A stretch of 41,864 nt of DNA from Anaerococcus hydrogenalis DSM 7454 (GCF_000173355.1 NZ_ABXA01000010.1:1-41864), one strand, 5' to 3'. Shown: positions 1 through 11,021, counted from the stretch's first letter. The notes: a model not told the origin generated them from the letters alone. Numbers and translations: made by a program.

Positions 1-2539
1 CTTGGAACTTTCCTGTTTCTTCTATTGGTGTCCAATCATTTTGTGTTTTCATAAACATAAGTGATTTCTTGTTTTACACCTGGTTTGAATTTTCCTGTTG
101 TACTTTCACCTTTTTCGTTGTAAGTTGGGTTTTCTACTGGATTTTCTGTTCTTACAAATTTGAAGCCGTCTTTTTCTTTCTTACCAGTTTCGTAAGTCAT
201 GTCTTTTGTACCACCACTTACTTTGCCAGGTACTACATCACGTTTGATTTCTTTGCCATTTTTATCTTTTGTAATATAGATATGGTGTTCTTGGAATTTT
301 CCTTTTTCTTCTATTGGTGTCCAAGATTTTGTGTCTTTTCTGTATACATAAGTTACTTCAAGGTTTTTGTCGTTGATATAGTTTGCTTTTACTGGTGCTG
401 AACCATCAATCTTTTCTGTTATTTCGTTAGATTTTGTGATTTCTCCTGGAACTAATTTGAAACCTTCTTTTTTGTCTTTATCTGTTCCGTTTGGTTTTGC
501 TGATGTTGTGAAGCTTTCTTTTTCTGTTCCTTCAGTTTTGTCTATATCTATTTTTGAGGTGTTTATTAGTTCTCCATCTTTGTATTCTTTGTATATGTGG
601 TGTTCTGTGAATGTTCCTTTAGCTACTTTAATTACTCCAAAGTCAACGTTCATGTTGTCTGCGCCGTTGATAATACCTGTTGCTGTGGCTACTTTTGCTC
701 CTTCTGCTTGGCTTGCATCAGAATTCTTTTCATCTTTTACATTTTCAGCTTTTGCTGTTGTTGGTGCATATCCTGCCGGAATTTCAAATTCTACTGTGTA
801 TTCGCCGTTCTTTAGGCCTTCGAATTTGTATTTACCGTCAGCATCTGTTTTTGTTTCCTTATCGGAGATGTTGATTCCCTTAAGGATAACTTTGACATTT
901 GCAAGACCTTTTTCACTATCTCCTTGTGAACCGTCATTATCGGCATCAACCCAAACCTTATCTCCAAGACTGTATGTTCTGTTTGCTATAGCTATGGCAT
1001 CTGCATCGTCTATTACAATTTCATTTGTCCATTTCCAGCTTTGGTCTCCTAATTTTGATAGATTTTTAGCATTACCGTTAGCCTTTCTCCAATCTGCTGT
1101 GAAGATAGTATTAGTTTTAAAAGCCTTGTTTGGAGTTCTCTTTCCTGTATATGTTACAACATATACAGAACTATCAAAATCTTTATTGTCAAAAGGCATT
1201 GATTCGTTAGTGTTACCTTGCTTAACATCTACAACTAATTTACTAAGATCAGCGTTGTTATCATCTTTTACTAATCTGACTTCAGCCTTATTAGTAACAT
1301 CTTCGTAATTTCCATCATCAAATTTATTACCAAAACTTAGTGGTAATTTGTTAGGATTTTTAACCTTATAAACTTTTACAGAATTTTTAACTTCTTCATC
1401 AAAAGTTACTGTTTTATAGCCCTTTTCGTTTTGAACTGTTACATGGGATCCGTTAAGCAATTGGTCTGCAGTTGGGTTTACATAAATAGTGTGGTTATAG
1501 TTATTATCATCTACTTTGTCAATATCAGAAATACCGCTTAGAGTAGGACCAGTAGATTTTATATCAAAAACTTCACTTTCATATTCAACAGTATAGTCTT
1601 TGCTTGCAGTTTTACCAGCAACTGTTACAGAAACTTTTTCTTTGTTATCTGCTTTTAGTACTGGATTGCCTTCGCCATCTAAAACATATTTACCATCTTC
1701 TCCTATTTCATATTCTTTTGTACCCATTGGAACTTTGTCTGGATCTATGAGTAATGGATAGATAATTCTTGCTCTGATGTCTTTAAGACCATCAACCTTT
1801 TCATTAAAAGTATATTTGTATCCGTTTCTACCGTCTGTTAACCTTTCTGCAGTTGCTATTTCTTCACCATCAAAAACTACAGGTTGGCCTTCTTCTTCTG
1901 ATTTTAAAACACCATGAAGATTTACATTATCTGAAACTACAAAGTCAAAAGTTTTTCCTGCTTTTGTTCCCTCAGGGATATCAAAGTCAACTCTTGCTTC
2001 AAGGTTAATATCTGTATTTCCACCATTTGTTCTTTCAGGTAGGGCGGTTGGATTTACTATTTCTGTCTTTTCGCCATTTTTAGCTCCACCAATTGTAATT
2101 TCTACATTGGTAATGGCATCTTCTTCAGTTGGATCTGCTGATACAGCTTCTGGTTTAGTTTCTTCAGCCATTTCAAGTTCTGAAGCATTTTCTTCTTTTT
2201 TATCTTCTTCACTTGCTTCTTGTGGAGTTGCTTCTTCACTTGATTTTTCTTCTACTGATTCTTCAGCAGGTGCTTCTATATTTTCTACTTTTTCTTCTTC
2301 AGCTACATTTTCATTATTTGTTATAGCTTCTTCTTTAGTTTCTGCTTCTTCTGCTACTACTTGATTATTACTATCAAGTTCAGCAGCTTCAACTGAAGAT
2401 GGAGATACTAAAAGTGCGTATTCAAGCATACAAGAAACTAATCCCATTGATAATTTTCTTGTTGCATATTTTGGTTTCTTTTTAGAACCATTTAACTTTT
2501 TTCTTCAATGATTCTTTTTAAAATGTCATTTTTTTCCAT
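1..2539 (-). CDS. YSIRK-type cell-surface adhesin with SdrD B-like domain, partial and frameshifted
   Basis: Large wall-anchored adhesin running off the left edge. An AGGAGG site precedes an ATG at 2539 (MEKNDILKRIIEE); this frame stops after 15 codons, but one extra A in the A6 run at 2497-2502 joins it to KKPKYATRKLSMGLVSC, a YSIRK-like signal peptide, and then to the open frame from 2447. After the signal come an acidic Glu-rich region, an adhesin-like region, and an SdrD B-like domain (starts near SLGDKVWVDADNDG, with Asp-rich Ca-binding loops). The C-terminal part has about 80-residue repeats that each begin G-x-F-x-EHHIY and end TYVY. The frame stops at 36-38, but removing one base of the T4 run at 39-42 continues into another repeat (WTPIEETGKFQ) up to base 1. 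The anchor lies outside the window. The adhesin class is clear; the ligand is unknown. Confidence 0.85.
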
Positions 2540-2823
2540 ATGTTTTTCCTCCTGGATTTTTATTCGCATATAAAACTAATTATAGAACATATGCTTATAA
2601 AATCTTGTAAAGATTGATATATTTAAATCAAATACTTTCAATTCCTAAAGTCGTTTTATTCCTTTATTATTTATAAATCAATAGATATTTGAGAAAAATT
2701 TATCGTTTTATTTATATTTTCATTTATTTTGCCTAATAAAATGAATAATTCTAAATTATTATTGATTTTATTTCAAATTTAGATTAAATTTTATTACAAA
2801 TATAAAAATCTTCCATAATATAT
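2540..2823. other. AT-rich intergenic region upstream of the surface protein
   Basis: I see no gene here. It contains the 5' untranslated region and ribosome binding site of the minus-strand surface gene (AGGAGG just above 2539) and a possible minus-strand -10 hexamer TATAAT near 2578-2583, without a convincing -35. The rest is very AT-rich sequence with no repeat that I recognise. Confidence 0.5.
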
Positions 2824-2854
2824 AAAAAAACAGGCCCTCATTTGAAGCCTGTTT
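2824..2854 (-). terminator. Rho-independent terminator behind the surface-protein remnant
   Basis: Inverted repeat AAACAGGC / GCCTGTTT with an 11-base loop. On the minus strand it is followed by seven T, so it fits termination of the remnant gene at 2932-3369. Confidence 0.8.
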
Positions 2855-2931
2855 AAATTTAAGAAAAATCAAATAAATATTTAATATCAGGAATAAATCA
2901 AGGTTCCCTCAGTCAATCAATTTTTCAAAAA

Positions 2932-3369
2932 TTATTTTCTTTTCTTTTTCTTAGAAGCAAATAATCCACCCATAGCTGCTGTTAAAGTTGCTAAAGTACC
3001 TGCAAGTGATTCTACACCTGTTTGAACATTGTCAGATTTTCCACTAGCATTTTCACATACAATAAATGTTTGATATTTTATTCTACTACTTTTATTTCTG
3101 CATCTTTAAAATTAGCTTTTTTAGTCTTTGAATTTGAGCATCTGTTAATTTGAATTCTTCATTAACTTCGGCTATTTCTTCTTTTACTGTTTCCTGACTT
3201 ACTTGTTCTTTTGCTGCTTTTAATGAACCTGGAGCAATTATTAATGAAAATCCTAGCATATATTAAACCAATCTAATGATAGTTTTCTTGTACCACATTT
3301 TGGATTTTCTCCTCACTTAACGCTCTTTTCTTTTTAGATGACTTCTGCCATCTTCTTCGAATTTTTCAT
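2932..3369 (-). pseudogene. Remnant of a YSIRK/sortase-anchored surface protein
   Basis: The minus strand keeps both ends of a wall-anchored protein without a working reading frame. It starts with GAGGG and an ATG at 3369 (MKNSKKMAEVI then stop). In another frame, KSKMWYKKTIIRLV, a stop and YMLGFSLIIAPGSLKAA resemble a decayed YSIRK signal peptide. A short Glu-rich piece (EQVSQETVKEEIAEVNEEF) follows. The 3' end reads SDNVQTGVESLAG, a hydrophobic segment and FASKKKKRK before the stop at 2932: the usual sorting-signal layout, with NVQTG in place of LPxTG. Several frames and an internal deletion are needed, so this looks like true decay and not only base-calling error. A terminator follows at 2824-2854. 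Confidence 0.75.
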
Positions 3370-3492
3370 AACTTCCCTCTCACTCTTATACTCTAACAAA
3401 GTATAGCTACAAAATTTTTTAGTTATATACAACAGTGTGCTTTTACAAAATATCTTGTATTTTTATTATTAAAAAATTTTACAAATAATTTA

Positions 3493-3527
3493 AAAAGACC
3501 ACCCAAAGGTGATCTTTTAATTTTTTT
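3493..3527 (-). terminator. Terminator after uvrA, possibly bidirectional
   Basis: Stem AAAAGA-CACC / GGTG-TCTTTT with loop CAAA, just past the uvrA stop at 3543. A T5 tail follows on the minus strand; on the plus strand the tail is AATTTTTTT. Confidence 0.7.
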
Positions 3528-3542
3528 AATACTATAAAATTA

Positions 3543-6356
3543 TTAAAGTATATTTTTTAAAAATTGCCCTGTGTAGGATTTTTTACATTTTGCTATTTCT
3601 TCTGGACTTCCTGTTACTAAAAGTTCTCCGCCGCCATCTCCACCTTCAGGCCCTAGGTCTATTATGTGGTCGGCTACTTTTATTACGTCAAGGTTGTGTT
3701 CTATTACTACAACTGTGTTGTTTTGGTCGACTAGTCTGTTTAAAACTTCTATTAGTTTGTGGACGTCTGCCATGTGAAGGCCTGTTGTTGGTTCGTCCAA
3801 AATGTATAGGGTTTGGCCTGTGGATCTTTTTGCAAGCTCGCTTGCAAGTTTTACTCTTTGGGCTTCTCCTCCGGAAAGTTCTGTTGATGGTTGACCGATT
3901 TTTTATATAGCCAAGTCCAACGTCATAGAGTGTTTGTAATTTTCTTACTATTGATGGGTGGTTTTCAAAAAATTTGAGGGCTTCTTCTACTGTCATGTCC
4001 AAAACTTCTGAGATGTTTTTTCCCTTGTATTTTACTTCTAGGGTTTCTCTGTTATATCTTTGTCCGTGACAAACTTCGCAAGGAACGTAAACGTCTGGCA
4101 AAAACATCATGTCAACTTTTATTGTTCCATCCCCCTTACAAGCTTCACACCTTCCCCCTTTTACATTAAAGGAAAATCTTCCCTTGTCAAAGCCTTTCAT
4201 TTTTGCTTCGGTTGTCATGGCAAAAACGTCTCTGATATTGTCAAATAATTTTGTGTAGGTTGCAGGATTTGACCTTGGTGTTCTTCCTATTGGGGATTGG
4301 TCTATGGAAATTATTTTGTCAATTTGTTCTACCCCTTCGATTGAGTCGTGTTTTCCTGGGTGGGTTTTGGATTTATTTAATTTTTTGGTTACAGACTTGT
4401 ACAAAATTTCATTTACCAAGGAAGATTTTCCTGATCCTGATACTCCCGTTACTGCTGTAAAGGTTGATAGGGGAAATTTTACGTCGATTCCCTTCAAGTT
4501 ATTTTGTCTAGCGTTTTTTACTTCTATATATTTGTCCCAAGTTCTTCTTTCTTTTGGTACTGGAATTTTTCTTTTCCTGAAAGATAGGCGCCTGTGATTG
4601 ATTTTTTACAATTTTTTATATCAGAAAGAGATCCTTTTGCAACAATTTCTCCTCCGTGGACTCCTGCTTTGGGTCCAATATCTACAAGATAATCTGCAGC
4701 TTTCATGGTATCTTCATCGTGTTCTACTATTATTAAGGTATTTCCTATATCTGTTAAGTTTCTTAAGGATTTTATTAATTTATCATTATCTCTTTGGTGA
4801 AGGCCTATTGATGGCTCATCTAGAACATAGCAAACTCCAACAAGACCTGATCCTATTTGGGTTGCAAGTCTTATCCTTTGGCTTTCTCCTCCTGAAAGGG
4901 TTGAGGCAGACCTTGAAAGTGAAAGATAGCCAAGACCTACATCTTGTAAAAATTTCACCCTTGCCTTTATTTCTTTTATTATTAGTTCAGCAATTTTTTC
5001 TTTCATTGGTGAAAGTTTTAAATTATCAAAAAATTCTATAGTTTTATCTACTGACATATTTGCAATTTCTGAAATTGATTTGCCGTCGACTTTTATGGCA
5101 AGAATTTCATCTTTTAGTCTATGACCATGACAGCTTTTACATTCTTCCTCGCTCATAAAGCCTCTCATTCTTTTCTTTTGAGCATCGGAATTTGTTCTTT
5201 CGTACCTATCGGATAGGTTTTTGATTGCCCCTTCAAAATGGCCAGTGTAATTTTTTCTTCCAGAAAAATGACTGTCAAATGTGAAGGAAACTTCTTTTTT
5301 TGTTCCATATAAAATTTCATCTATCATTTTTTTTGGAGCATTTTTTATTGGCTCATCTAGGGAAAATTTGTGGTTTTTGGCAATAGCCTTGATCATTTCG
5401 TTATAATAGGTTCCCTTTCCACTTGTGGCATATGGGTCTATTGCTCCCTCATTTATGGAAAGATTTTTATCTGGAATTACAAGGTCTGGATCAATTTGTA
5501 AGTGAAATCCAAGTCCGTTACATTCAGGACACATACCTTGGGGAGCATTGAAGGAGAACATATTAGGTGTAATTTCTGGAAGGGAAACGTGGCCGTCTGG
5601 ACAGGCAAGTTTGGATGATAGGATAAAGTCTTCTCCATCTATTACATTTATTTGAACAAGTCCATCGGTAAGTTCAAGGGCAGTTTCTAAGGAATCTGCA
5701 AGCCTTGAATTTATTCCTTCTTTTATGACAATCCTGTCGACAATTATTGATATGTCGTGTTTTTTAGTTTTTGAAAGTTCGATTTCTTCTTCTATGTCAT
5801 ATCTCTCGCCGTCAATCATTACTCTTACATATCCCATTTTTTGGATATTTTGAAGTTTCTTTTTGTGTTGACCTTTTTGAGCCCTTACTACTGGGGCAAG
5901 TATTTGGATTCTTGTTTTATTTTCAAGTTTTAAAATCCTATCAACCATTTGGTCAATTGATTGGGCCTCGATTTTTTTGCCACAAACTGGACAATAGGCA
6001 TCTCCAATTCTTGCAAATAATAATCTATAATAATCATAAATTTCTGTTACTGTTGCAACAGTTGACCTTGGGTTTCTGTTGGTTGTTTTTTGGTCGATTG
6101 AAATTGATGGTGAAAGTCCTTCTATTGCATCTACATCCGCCTTGTCCAAATTTCCCAAAAATTGTCTGGCATAGGATGATAGACTTTCTACATACCTTCT
6201 TTGACCTTCGGCATAAATTGTGTCAAAGGCCAAGGTGGACTTTCCCGATCCGGAAAGTCCAGTAAATACAATCATTTTATCTCGAGGAAGGGTCAGATCA
6301 ACATTTTTTAAATTATTGGTCCTCGCCCCCTTTATTACTATTTTATTTTCACTCAT
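3543..6356 (-). CDS. uvrA: Excinuclease ABC subunit A, two homopolymer frameshifts
   Basis: DNA damage-recognition ATPase of nucleotide excision repair, which loads UvrB. Start ATG at 6356 follows GGAGG. The first ATP-binding half has Walker [10 protein letters not shown], a CPVCGKK zinc-finger pair, CPECNG, CKSCHG and the ABC signature [18 protein letters not shown]. The second half has [17 protein letters not shown] and CEVCHGQ, then [13 protein letters not shown] and [12 protein letters not shown]. The gene is split into three frames: one A missing in the T5 run at 4566-4570 (plus strand), and one extra base in the T6 run at 3899-3904. Correcting both gives one uninterrupted protein of about 937 residues, the usual UvrA length. 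Both joins restore conserved sequence ([14 protein letters not shown] and [15 protein letters not shown]), which favours sequencing errors over a dead gene. uvrB lies upstream on the same strand. Confidence 0.95.
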
Positions 6357-6453
6357 TTATACCTCCGCAAATTCTCTTTTCATTTTTTTTATTTATTTGG
6401 TTAAATTTCCTAAATATCTAGAAAAAATAAATTAATTGATAAGTTTAAATTAT

Positions 6454-6581
6454 GAGATCTCTCCATGCGTTCGTTTCACTCACACTAAAACACGTTTGCT
6501 TCGCAAACTTATTCGTGCTTTCGCACTTAGTTTTAGGGATAAATATGCCAAATCAAGGCATATTTATCTAGTCGAGATGGG
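6454..6581 (+). repeat. Family 1 structured repeat, copy A (single unit)
   Basis: Occupies most of the uvrB-uvrA intergenic gap. It starts GAGATCTCTCC and ends GTCGAGATGGG; ATCTC pairs with GAGAT as outer stem. Arm 1 is closed by CTAAAAC / GTTTTAG and carries two small hairpins, GTTTGC-TTC-GCAAAC and GTGC-TTTC-GCAC. Arm 2 is the hairpin ATAAATATGCC - AAATCAA - GGCATATTTAT. The same plan recurs at 26628-26737 and 36815-37007. The inverted partner unit found beside those copies is absent here. The remainder of the 6357-6670 gap shows nothing else. Confidence 0.85.
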
Positions 6582-6670
6582 TTAAAGTTTGTTGTTTCTA
6601 TCATAAAAATATTACTTTATTTCTACTTTTTTTATTTTGGAATAAAATACTTTTTAAATTTCTTTGAATT

Positions 6671-8650
6671 TTATACGCCTGCAAATTCTCTTTTCATTTT
6701 TGCTATTTGATCTCTCAGTGAGGCTGCTTTTTCAAAGTCTAGTTCTTCGGCAGCAGCATACATTTCTGTTTCTAAGTTTATAAGGATGTTGTCGATTTCT
6801 TTTGGTGAGAATTCTTCTTTTTCTTCGCTTGCATTTTCTGCTTTTTCTGTTACTTGGATTATTTCTGAAATATTTTTCTTGATTGTGGTTGGAGTAATAC
6901 CGTGTTTTTTGTTAAATTCTGTTTGGATTTTTCTTCTTCTTTCGGTCTCGTCAATGGCTTTTTTCATTGACCTTGTAATTTTATCTGCATACATTATTAC
7001 ATGACCTTCTGAGTTTCTAGCTGCCCTTCCTATGGTTTGGATAAGAGAAGTTTCGCTTCTTAAAAATCCTTCCTTGTCTGCATCCAAAATTGCAATTAGG
7101 GAAACTTCTGGTAAATCGAGCCCTTCACGAAGAAGGTTAATGCCTACCAAAACATCAAATTTTCCAAGTCTTAAATCTCTAATTATTTCACTTCTTTCTA
7201 TCGTTTTTATATCTGAATGGAGATATTTTACCTTGATTCCATTTTCTGATAAATAATCGGTCAAATCTTCTGCCATTCTTTTGGTAAGGGTTGTGACAAG
7301 GACCCTTTCTTTTTTCTCAATTGTTTGGTGGATATTTTCTATAAGATCATCAATTTGATTTTCTACTGGTTTCACATCTATTAATGGGTCTAATAGACCT
7401 GTTGGTCTTATGATTTGTTCTACAACTTCTCCACCAGTTTTTTCCATCTCATATGGGCCCGGAGTTGCTGAAACATAGATAGTTTGATTTATTAATTTTT
7501 CAAATTCTTTAAATTTTAAAGGCCTATTGTCAAGGGCTGATGGGAGTCTAAAGCCATAGTCAACAAGGTTTTGTTTTCTTGACCTATCTCCCTCATACAT
7601 TCCTCCTACTTGGGGAATCGAAACGTGGGATTCGTCAACAAAAAGAACAAAGTCATCTGGGAAATAATCTATCAAGGTTGCAGGTCTTGAGCCAGGCTCT
7701 CTTTGGGACATGTGCCTTGAATAATTTTCTATTCCTGAACAAAATCCAATTTCTTCTAACATTTCTATATCATAATTTGTTCTTTGCTCAAGTCTTTGGG
7801 CCTCTACTAATTTATTTTCACCTTCAAGCTCAGCTAATCTTTCCTTTAATTCTTCTTTTATTGTTACAATAGCAGCTTCTGCTTTTTCGGCAGTTGTTGC
7901 GTAATGGCTGGCAGGATAAATGTAGCCGTGGGATATGTGACTTATAACTTTTCCTGTTAAGGAATCAAATTCAGAAATTCTATCAATTTCATCTCCAAAA
8001 AATTCTATCCTTATGGCCTTTTCATCGTTTCCTGCTGGGAAAATATCTAGAACATCTCCTCTTTTTCTAAAAGTTCCACGAGAAAAATCAAAATCATTTC
8101 TTACAAATTGTCTTTCAATTAATTCTTTCATAACTTCTTCTGGAGAAATTTCTTGGCCTGGTCTTAATGATAAAACTAATTTTTTATATTCTTCTGGATC
8201 TCCCAATCCGTAAATACAAGAAACACTGGCCACAATTATTACATCTCGCCTTTCAAAAAGACTCATAGTTGCTGAGTGTCTTAGTTTATCTATTTCATCA
8301 TTGATTGATGAATCTTTTGCAATATAGGTATCAGTTGCAGCAACATAGGCTTCTGGTTGGTAATAATCGTAGTAGGAAACAAAATATTCAACGGCATTGT
8401 CTGGGAAAAATTCTTTAAATTCTGTAAATAATTGGTAGGCAAGTGTTTTGTTGTGGGCAAGGACAAGGGTTGGTCTTTGAACTTCTTGTATTATATTTGC
8501 CATGGTAAAAGTTTTACCAGAACCTGTAACTCCTTGGAGGATTTGGTGGTGTTTTCCTTCTTTTATTCCGTTGGCAAGTTTTTTTATTGCCTGAGGTTGG
8601 TCTCCTTTTGGAGTGTAGTCTGATTTTATAACAAATTTATTTTCTTTCAT
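6671..8650 (-). CDS. uvrB: Excinuclease ABC subunit B
   Basis: Helicase-like subunit of nucleotide excision repair that receives damaged DNA from UvrA and recruits UvrC. The protein is 659 residues, full length for UvrB, with start ATG after AAGGAAG. Visible motifs are Walker [11 protein letters not shown] near residue 40, the beta-hairpin region [19 protein letters not shown], motif [18 protein letters not shown] and QTIGRAARN. The C-terminal UVR coiled coil ([15 protein letters not shown]) binds UvrC. uvrB is followed on the same strand by uvrA after a 314-bp gap filled by a structured repeat, so co-transcription through the repeat is possible but not shown. Confidence 0.97.
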   Translation of the reverse strand: MKENKFVIKSDYTPKGDQPQAIKKLANGIKEGKHHQILQGVTGSGKTFTMANIIQEVQRPTLVLAHNKTLAYQLFTEFKEFFPDNAVEYFVSYYDYYQPEAYVAATDTYIAKDSSINDEIDKLRHSATMSLFERRDVIIVASVSCIYGLGDPEEYKKLVLSLRPGQEISPEEVMKELIERQFVRNDFDFSRGTFRKRGDVLDIFPAGNDEKAIRIEFFGDEIDRISEFDSLTGKVISHISHGYIYPASHYATTAEKAEAAIVTIKEELKERLAELEGENKLVEAQRLEQRTNYDIEMLEEIGFCSGIENYSRHMSQREPGSRPATLIDYFPDDFVLFVDESHVSIPQVGGMYEGDRSRKQNLVDYGFRLPSALDNRPLKFKEFEKLINQTIYVSATPGPYEMEKTGGEVVEQIIRPTGLLDPLIDVKPVENQIDDLIENIHQTIEKKERVLVTTLTKRMAEDLTDYLSENGIKVKYLHSDIKTIERSEIIRDLRLGKFDVLVGINLLREGLDLPEVSLIAILDADKEGFLRSETSLIQTIGRAARNSEGHVIMYADKITRSMKKAIDETERRRKIQTEFNKKHGITPTTIKKNISEIIQVTEKAENASEEKEEFSPKEIDNILINLETEMYAAAEELDFEKAASLRDQIAKMKREFAGV

Positions 8651-8768
8651 TTTACACTTCCTTTATGTAAGTAATTTTTTAATAATTTATATCTGTTTTC
8701 GTCTTTTCCAATATACACTTTCACTTTTTAAATTCAACTTATTTACTAGGGATTCAAAGCCTTAAATC

Positions 8769-8797
8769 TTGCCACAAATCCCCCTTTCTGCTATAAT
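8769..8797 (+). promoter_or_regulatory. Promoter of the arsR-type regulator/metal ATPase operon
   Basis: TTGCCA at 8769-8774 and TATAAT at 8792-8797 are separated by 17 bp, about 30 bp before the start codon at 8827. The short leader is the likely place for autoregulation by the ArsR-type protein, but I see no clean 12-2-12 operator. Confidence 0.75.
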
Positions 8798-8826
8798 TTT
8801 TTGTGAATATAATTTTTGGAGGGAGT

Positions 8827-9135
8827 ATGGAAAAATCATTTGAAAATGTTTCTAATAATGATTTATTTGATTTGGCAGATTTGTTTAAGGTTTTTTCTGA
8901 TTCGACAAGAATTAGGATTTTATTTTCCTTATTTGATAATGAAAAAAATGTAAATACAATTTCAAATGAATTAGATTTAAGCCAATCTGCAATAAGTCAT
9001 CAGCTTAGGTATTTGAAAGATTCAAATTTAGTCAAAAGTCAAAGAGACGGCCAGGCTATGATTTATGCTCTTTCTGATAGGCATGTGAAATTTATTATTA
9101 AACTTGGTTTGGAACATTTGTATGAGGATAGGTAG
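8827..9135 (+). CDS. ArsR/SmtB-family metal-responsive repressor
   Basis: Winged helix-turn-helix repressor of 102 residues. The ATG at 8827 is chosen because GGAGGG lies 5 bases before it; the in-frame ATG at 8803 has no such site. The protein reads LFKVFSDSTRIRILFSLF, then the recognition helix DLSQSAISHQLRYLK, then the wing with VKSQRDGQAMIYALSD, which is the usual ArsR core. It lacks the N-terminal ELCVCDL cysteine motif typical of arsenic/cadmium sensing at alpha-3, so any metal site is probably the C-terminal alpha-5 type (DRHVKFIIKLGLEHLYED contains D, H, H, E). It lies just ahead of a metal ATPase and probably represses it until Zn or Cd binds. Confidence 0.9.
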   Translation: MEKSFENVSNNDLFDLADLFKVFSDSTRIRILFSLFDNEKNVNTISNELDLSQSAISHQLRYLKDSNLVKSQRDGQAMIYALSDRHVKFIIKLGLEHLYEDR

Positions 9136-9173
9136 GTTTTTATAATTTTAAAAATCTAATGAGAGGATATATT

Positions 9174-11021
9174 ATGGAAATATTTAAAGATATGAAAAAA
9201 GATAGGAAAAGAGAACTTTTTAGGCTGGTTTATTTTGCTATATTAATTGGCCTTATGACCTATATTAGAAAAGTTTTTGGCAATAAGTCTTATGTTGTGA
9301 CTGGCTTTCTTTTTATCTATCTTTTTTTGGGAATGGATGTTTTTTTGGAGGCTATTGAGTCTTTTTCTAAAAGAAATATGATGGATGAAAATTTTCTATT
9401 GACTATAGCAAGTTTTGCAGCCTTTTTTATGGGAAATTTTACAGAGGCTTGTGTGATTATGCTCTTGTTTTCTTTGGGAGAAGTTTTTGAAAATCTTGCT
9501 AATGATAGGACAGATAAAAATATTAAGTCCTTTATTGACATTGTTCCAAAAAAACTTGATAGACAAAATCCTGATGGGTCTTTTTCTAAGATAAGTATAA
9601 ATGAAATCAATGTTGGCGATATAATCCTTGCCAAGGATGGTGATAGGATTGGACTTGATGGAATAGTTGTTGATGGAGAGGGACTTTTGGATACTTCTTC
9701 TTTGACAGGTGAGTCCATGCCAGTTGATGTGAGAGAAAATAGCAAGGTTTTGTCTTCTTCTATTTTAAAAACTGGAATTATAAAATACAGGGTCCAAAAA
9801 GTTTTTGATCAGTCTATTGCCTATAAGATTATTAGCTTGATTAAAAATTCTCCTAAGGAAAAATCTGACAGTGAAAAACTTATCAGAAGATTTGCCAAGG
9901 TCTATACACCTTTTGTTGTTGCCATAGCAGTTTTTCTAGCTGTGGTTCCTCCAATTTTGTTTGGAAATTTTGCCTCTTATTTAAAAATGGCAGGAAGTTT
10001 TTTGATTCTTTCCTGTCCATGTGCCCTAGTGATTGGCCTTCCCCTAACCTATGTTTCAGGTCTTGGTCTTTGTAGCAAAAATAAAATCCTTGTTAAGGGG
10101 GCTAGATATTTTGAAAAATTGATAGATGCTGATTATTTTTATACAGACAAGACAGGGACGCTCACTTATGGGGATTTTGATGTAAAAGATATTATTTATT
10201 ATTCTGATTATAATAAAAATTTGATTTTGGATTATTTGTATAATTTGGAAAAATTATCCAACCATCCAATTGCAAGAGCCATAGTTAAAGATTTAAGAAG
10301 AAGGGACAATCCTTCATATTTTATAGCCAGCGAAAGTATAAATGGTCTTGGTATTTGGGCAAAAACATATGAAAATGAAGAAATAAAAATAGGTTCAAAA
10401 GATTTTGTAAATATAGAAGATGATTCAAAAGACAAGGCAATTTATATGACTATAAATGATATTTTAGTTTGTAAGGTTCTTTTGGAAGATAGGATTAAGG
10501 ATGATGCCAAGGAAACTATAGATTATTTAAGAAGTAAATTTTCTGATATTGCAGTTTTATCTGGCGATAGCGAAATGGCAGTAAAAGATTTGGCAGAGGA
10601 GCTTTCTATTTCTTATGCAGGCGGGCTTTTACCAAATGAAAAATTAGATCTTGTAAGAAATGAGCAAAAAAATGGCCACAAAATTGTTTTTGTGGGTGAT
10701 GGGATTAATGATGGGCCTGTTTTAAAGTATGCCGATGTTGGAATTAGCATGGGCCAAGGAGCATCTGACCTTGCTATTGATGCATCCGATATAATTATTT
10801 CTGATAAATCTTATGCTAAATTAAAAGATTTGATGGAAATTGCAAGAATTGTAGATAAGACTGCCAAGAAAAATCTTGTTTTTATTATGCTTACAAAAAT
10901 AATTCTTTTGATTTTAACCCTACTTGGTTATGGCCCAATGTGGCTTGCCATTGTTGGTGATGTAGGCGTTTTGATTCTTTCAATTTTTATTTCAACAAGT
11001 ATTTTAAATAAAAAAATATAG
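9174..11021 (+). CDS. P1B-type heavy-metal-exporting ATPase (Zn/Cd/Pb class)
   Basis: Membrane pump exporting divalent metal, most likely Zn2+, Cd2+ or Pb2+. The ATG at 9174 fits the AGAGG spacing better than the in-frame ATG at 9159; from there it is 615 residues. Motifs in order are SLTGESMPV (actuator), the membrane metal site SCPCAL, phosphorylation motif DKTGTLT, HPIARAI (the P1B HP motif) and GDGINDGPVLKYADVGISMG. The last helices include the D-x-G type GDVGVLIL, which together with CPC marks the P1B-2 (ZntA/CadA) group. The N-terminus has no GxTCxxC metal-binding domain, so it is a minimal form. It follows the ArsR gene by about 40 bp and its stop lies in a terminator stem. Confidence 0.92.
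   Translation: MEIFKDMKKDRKRELFRLVYFAILIGLMTYIRKVFGNKSYVVTGFLFIYLFLGMDVFLEAIESFSKRNMMDENFLLTIASFAAFFMGNFTEACVIMLLFSLGEVFENLANDRTDKNIKSFIDIVPKKLDRQNPDGSFSKISINEINVGDIILAKDGDRIGLDGIVVDGEGLLDTSSLTGESMPVDVRENSKVLSSSILKTGIIKYRVQKVFDQSIAYKIISLIKNSPKEKSDSEKLIRRFAKVYTPFVVAIAVFLAVVPPILFGNFASYLKMAGSFLILSCPCALVIGLPLTYVSGLGLCSKNKILVKGARYFEKLIDADYFYTDKTGTLTYGDFDVKDIIYYSDYNKNLILDYLYNLEKLSNHPIARAIVKDLRRRDNPSYFIASESINGLGIWAKTYENEEIKIGSKDFVNIEDDSKDKAIYMTINDILVCKVLLEDRIKDDAKETIDYLRSKFSDIAVLSGDSEMAVKDLAEELSISYAGGLLPNEKLDLVRNEQKNGHKIVFVGDGINDGPVLKYADVGISMGQGASDLAIDASDIIISDKSYAKLKDLMEIARIVDKTAKKNLVFIMLTKIILLILTLLGYGPMWLAIVGDVGVLILSIFISTSILNKKI

Noticed and set aside
2107-2364. Open frame on the plus strand rich in Ser, opposite the Glu-rich part of the adhesin
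   Set aside because: It is the antisense of GAA/GCT-rich coding sequence, without a ribosome site or any family motif.
3543-6356. uvrA as a true pseudogene
   Set aside because: Only two one-base homopolymer changes are involved and all motifs are conserved; repair genes are rarely lost, and the same error type occurs throughout the window.
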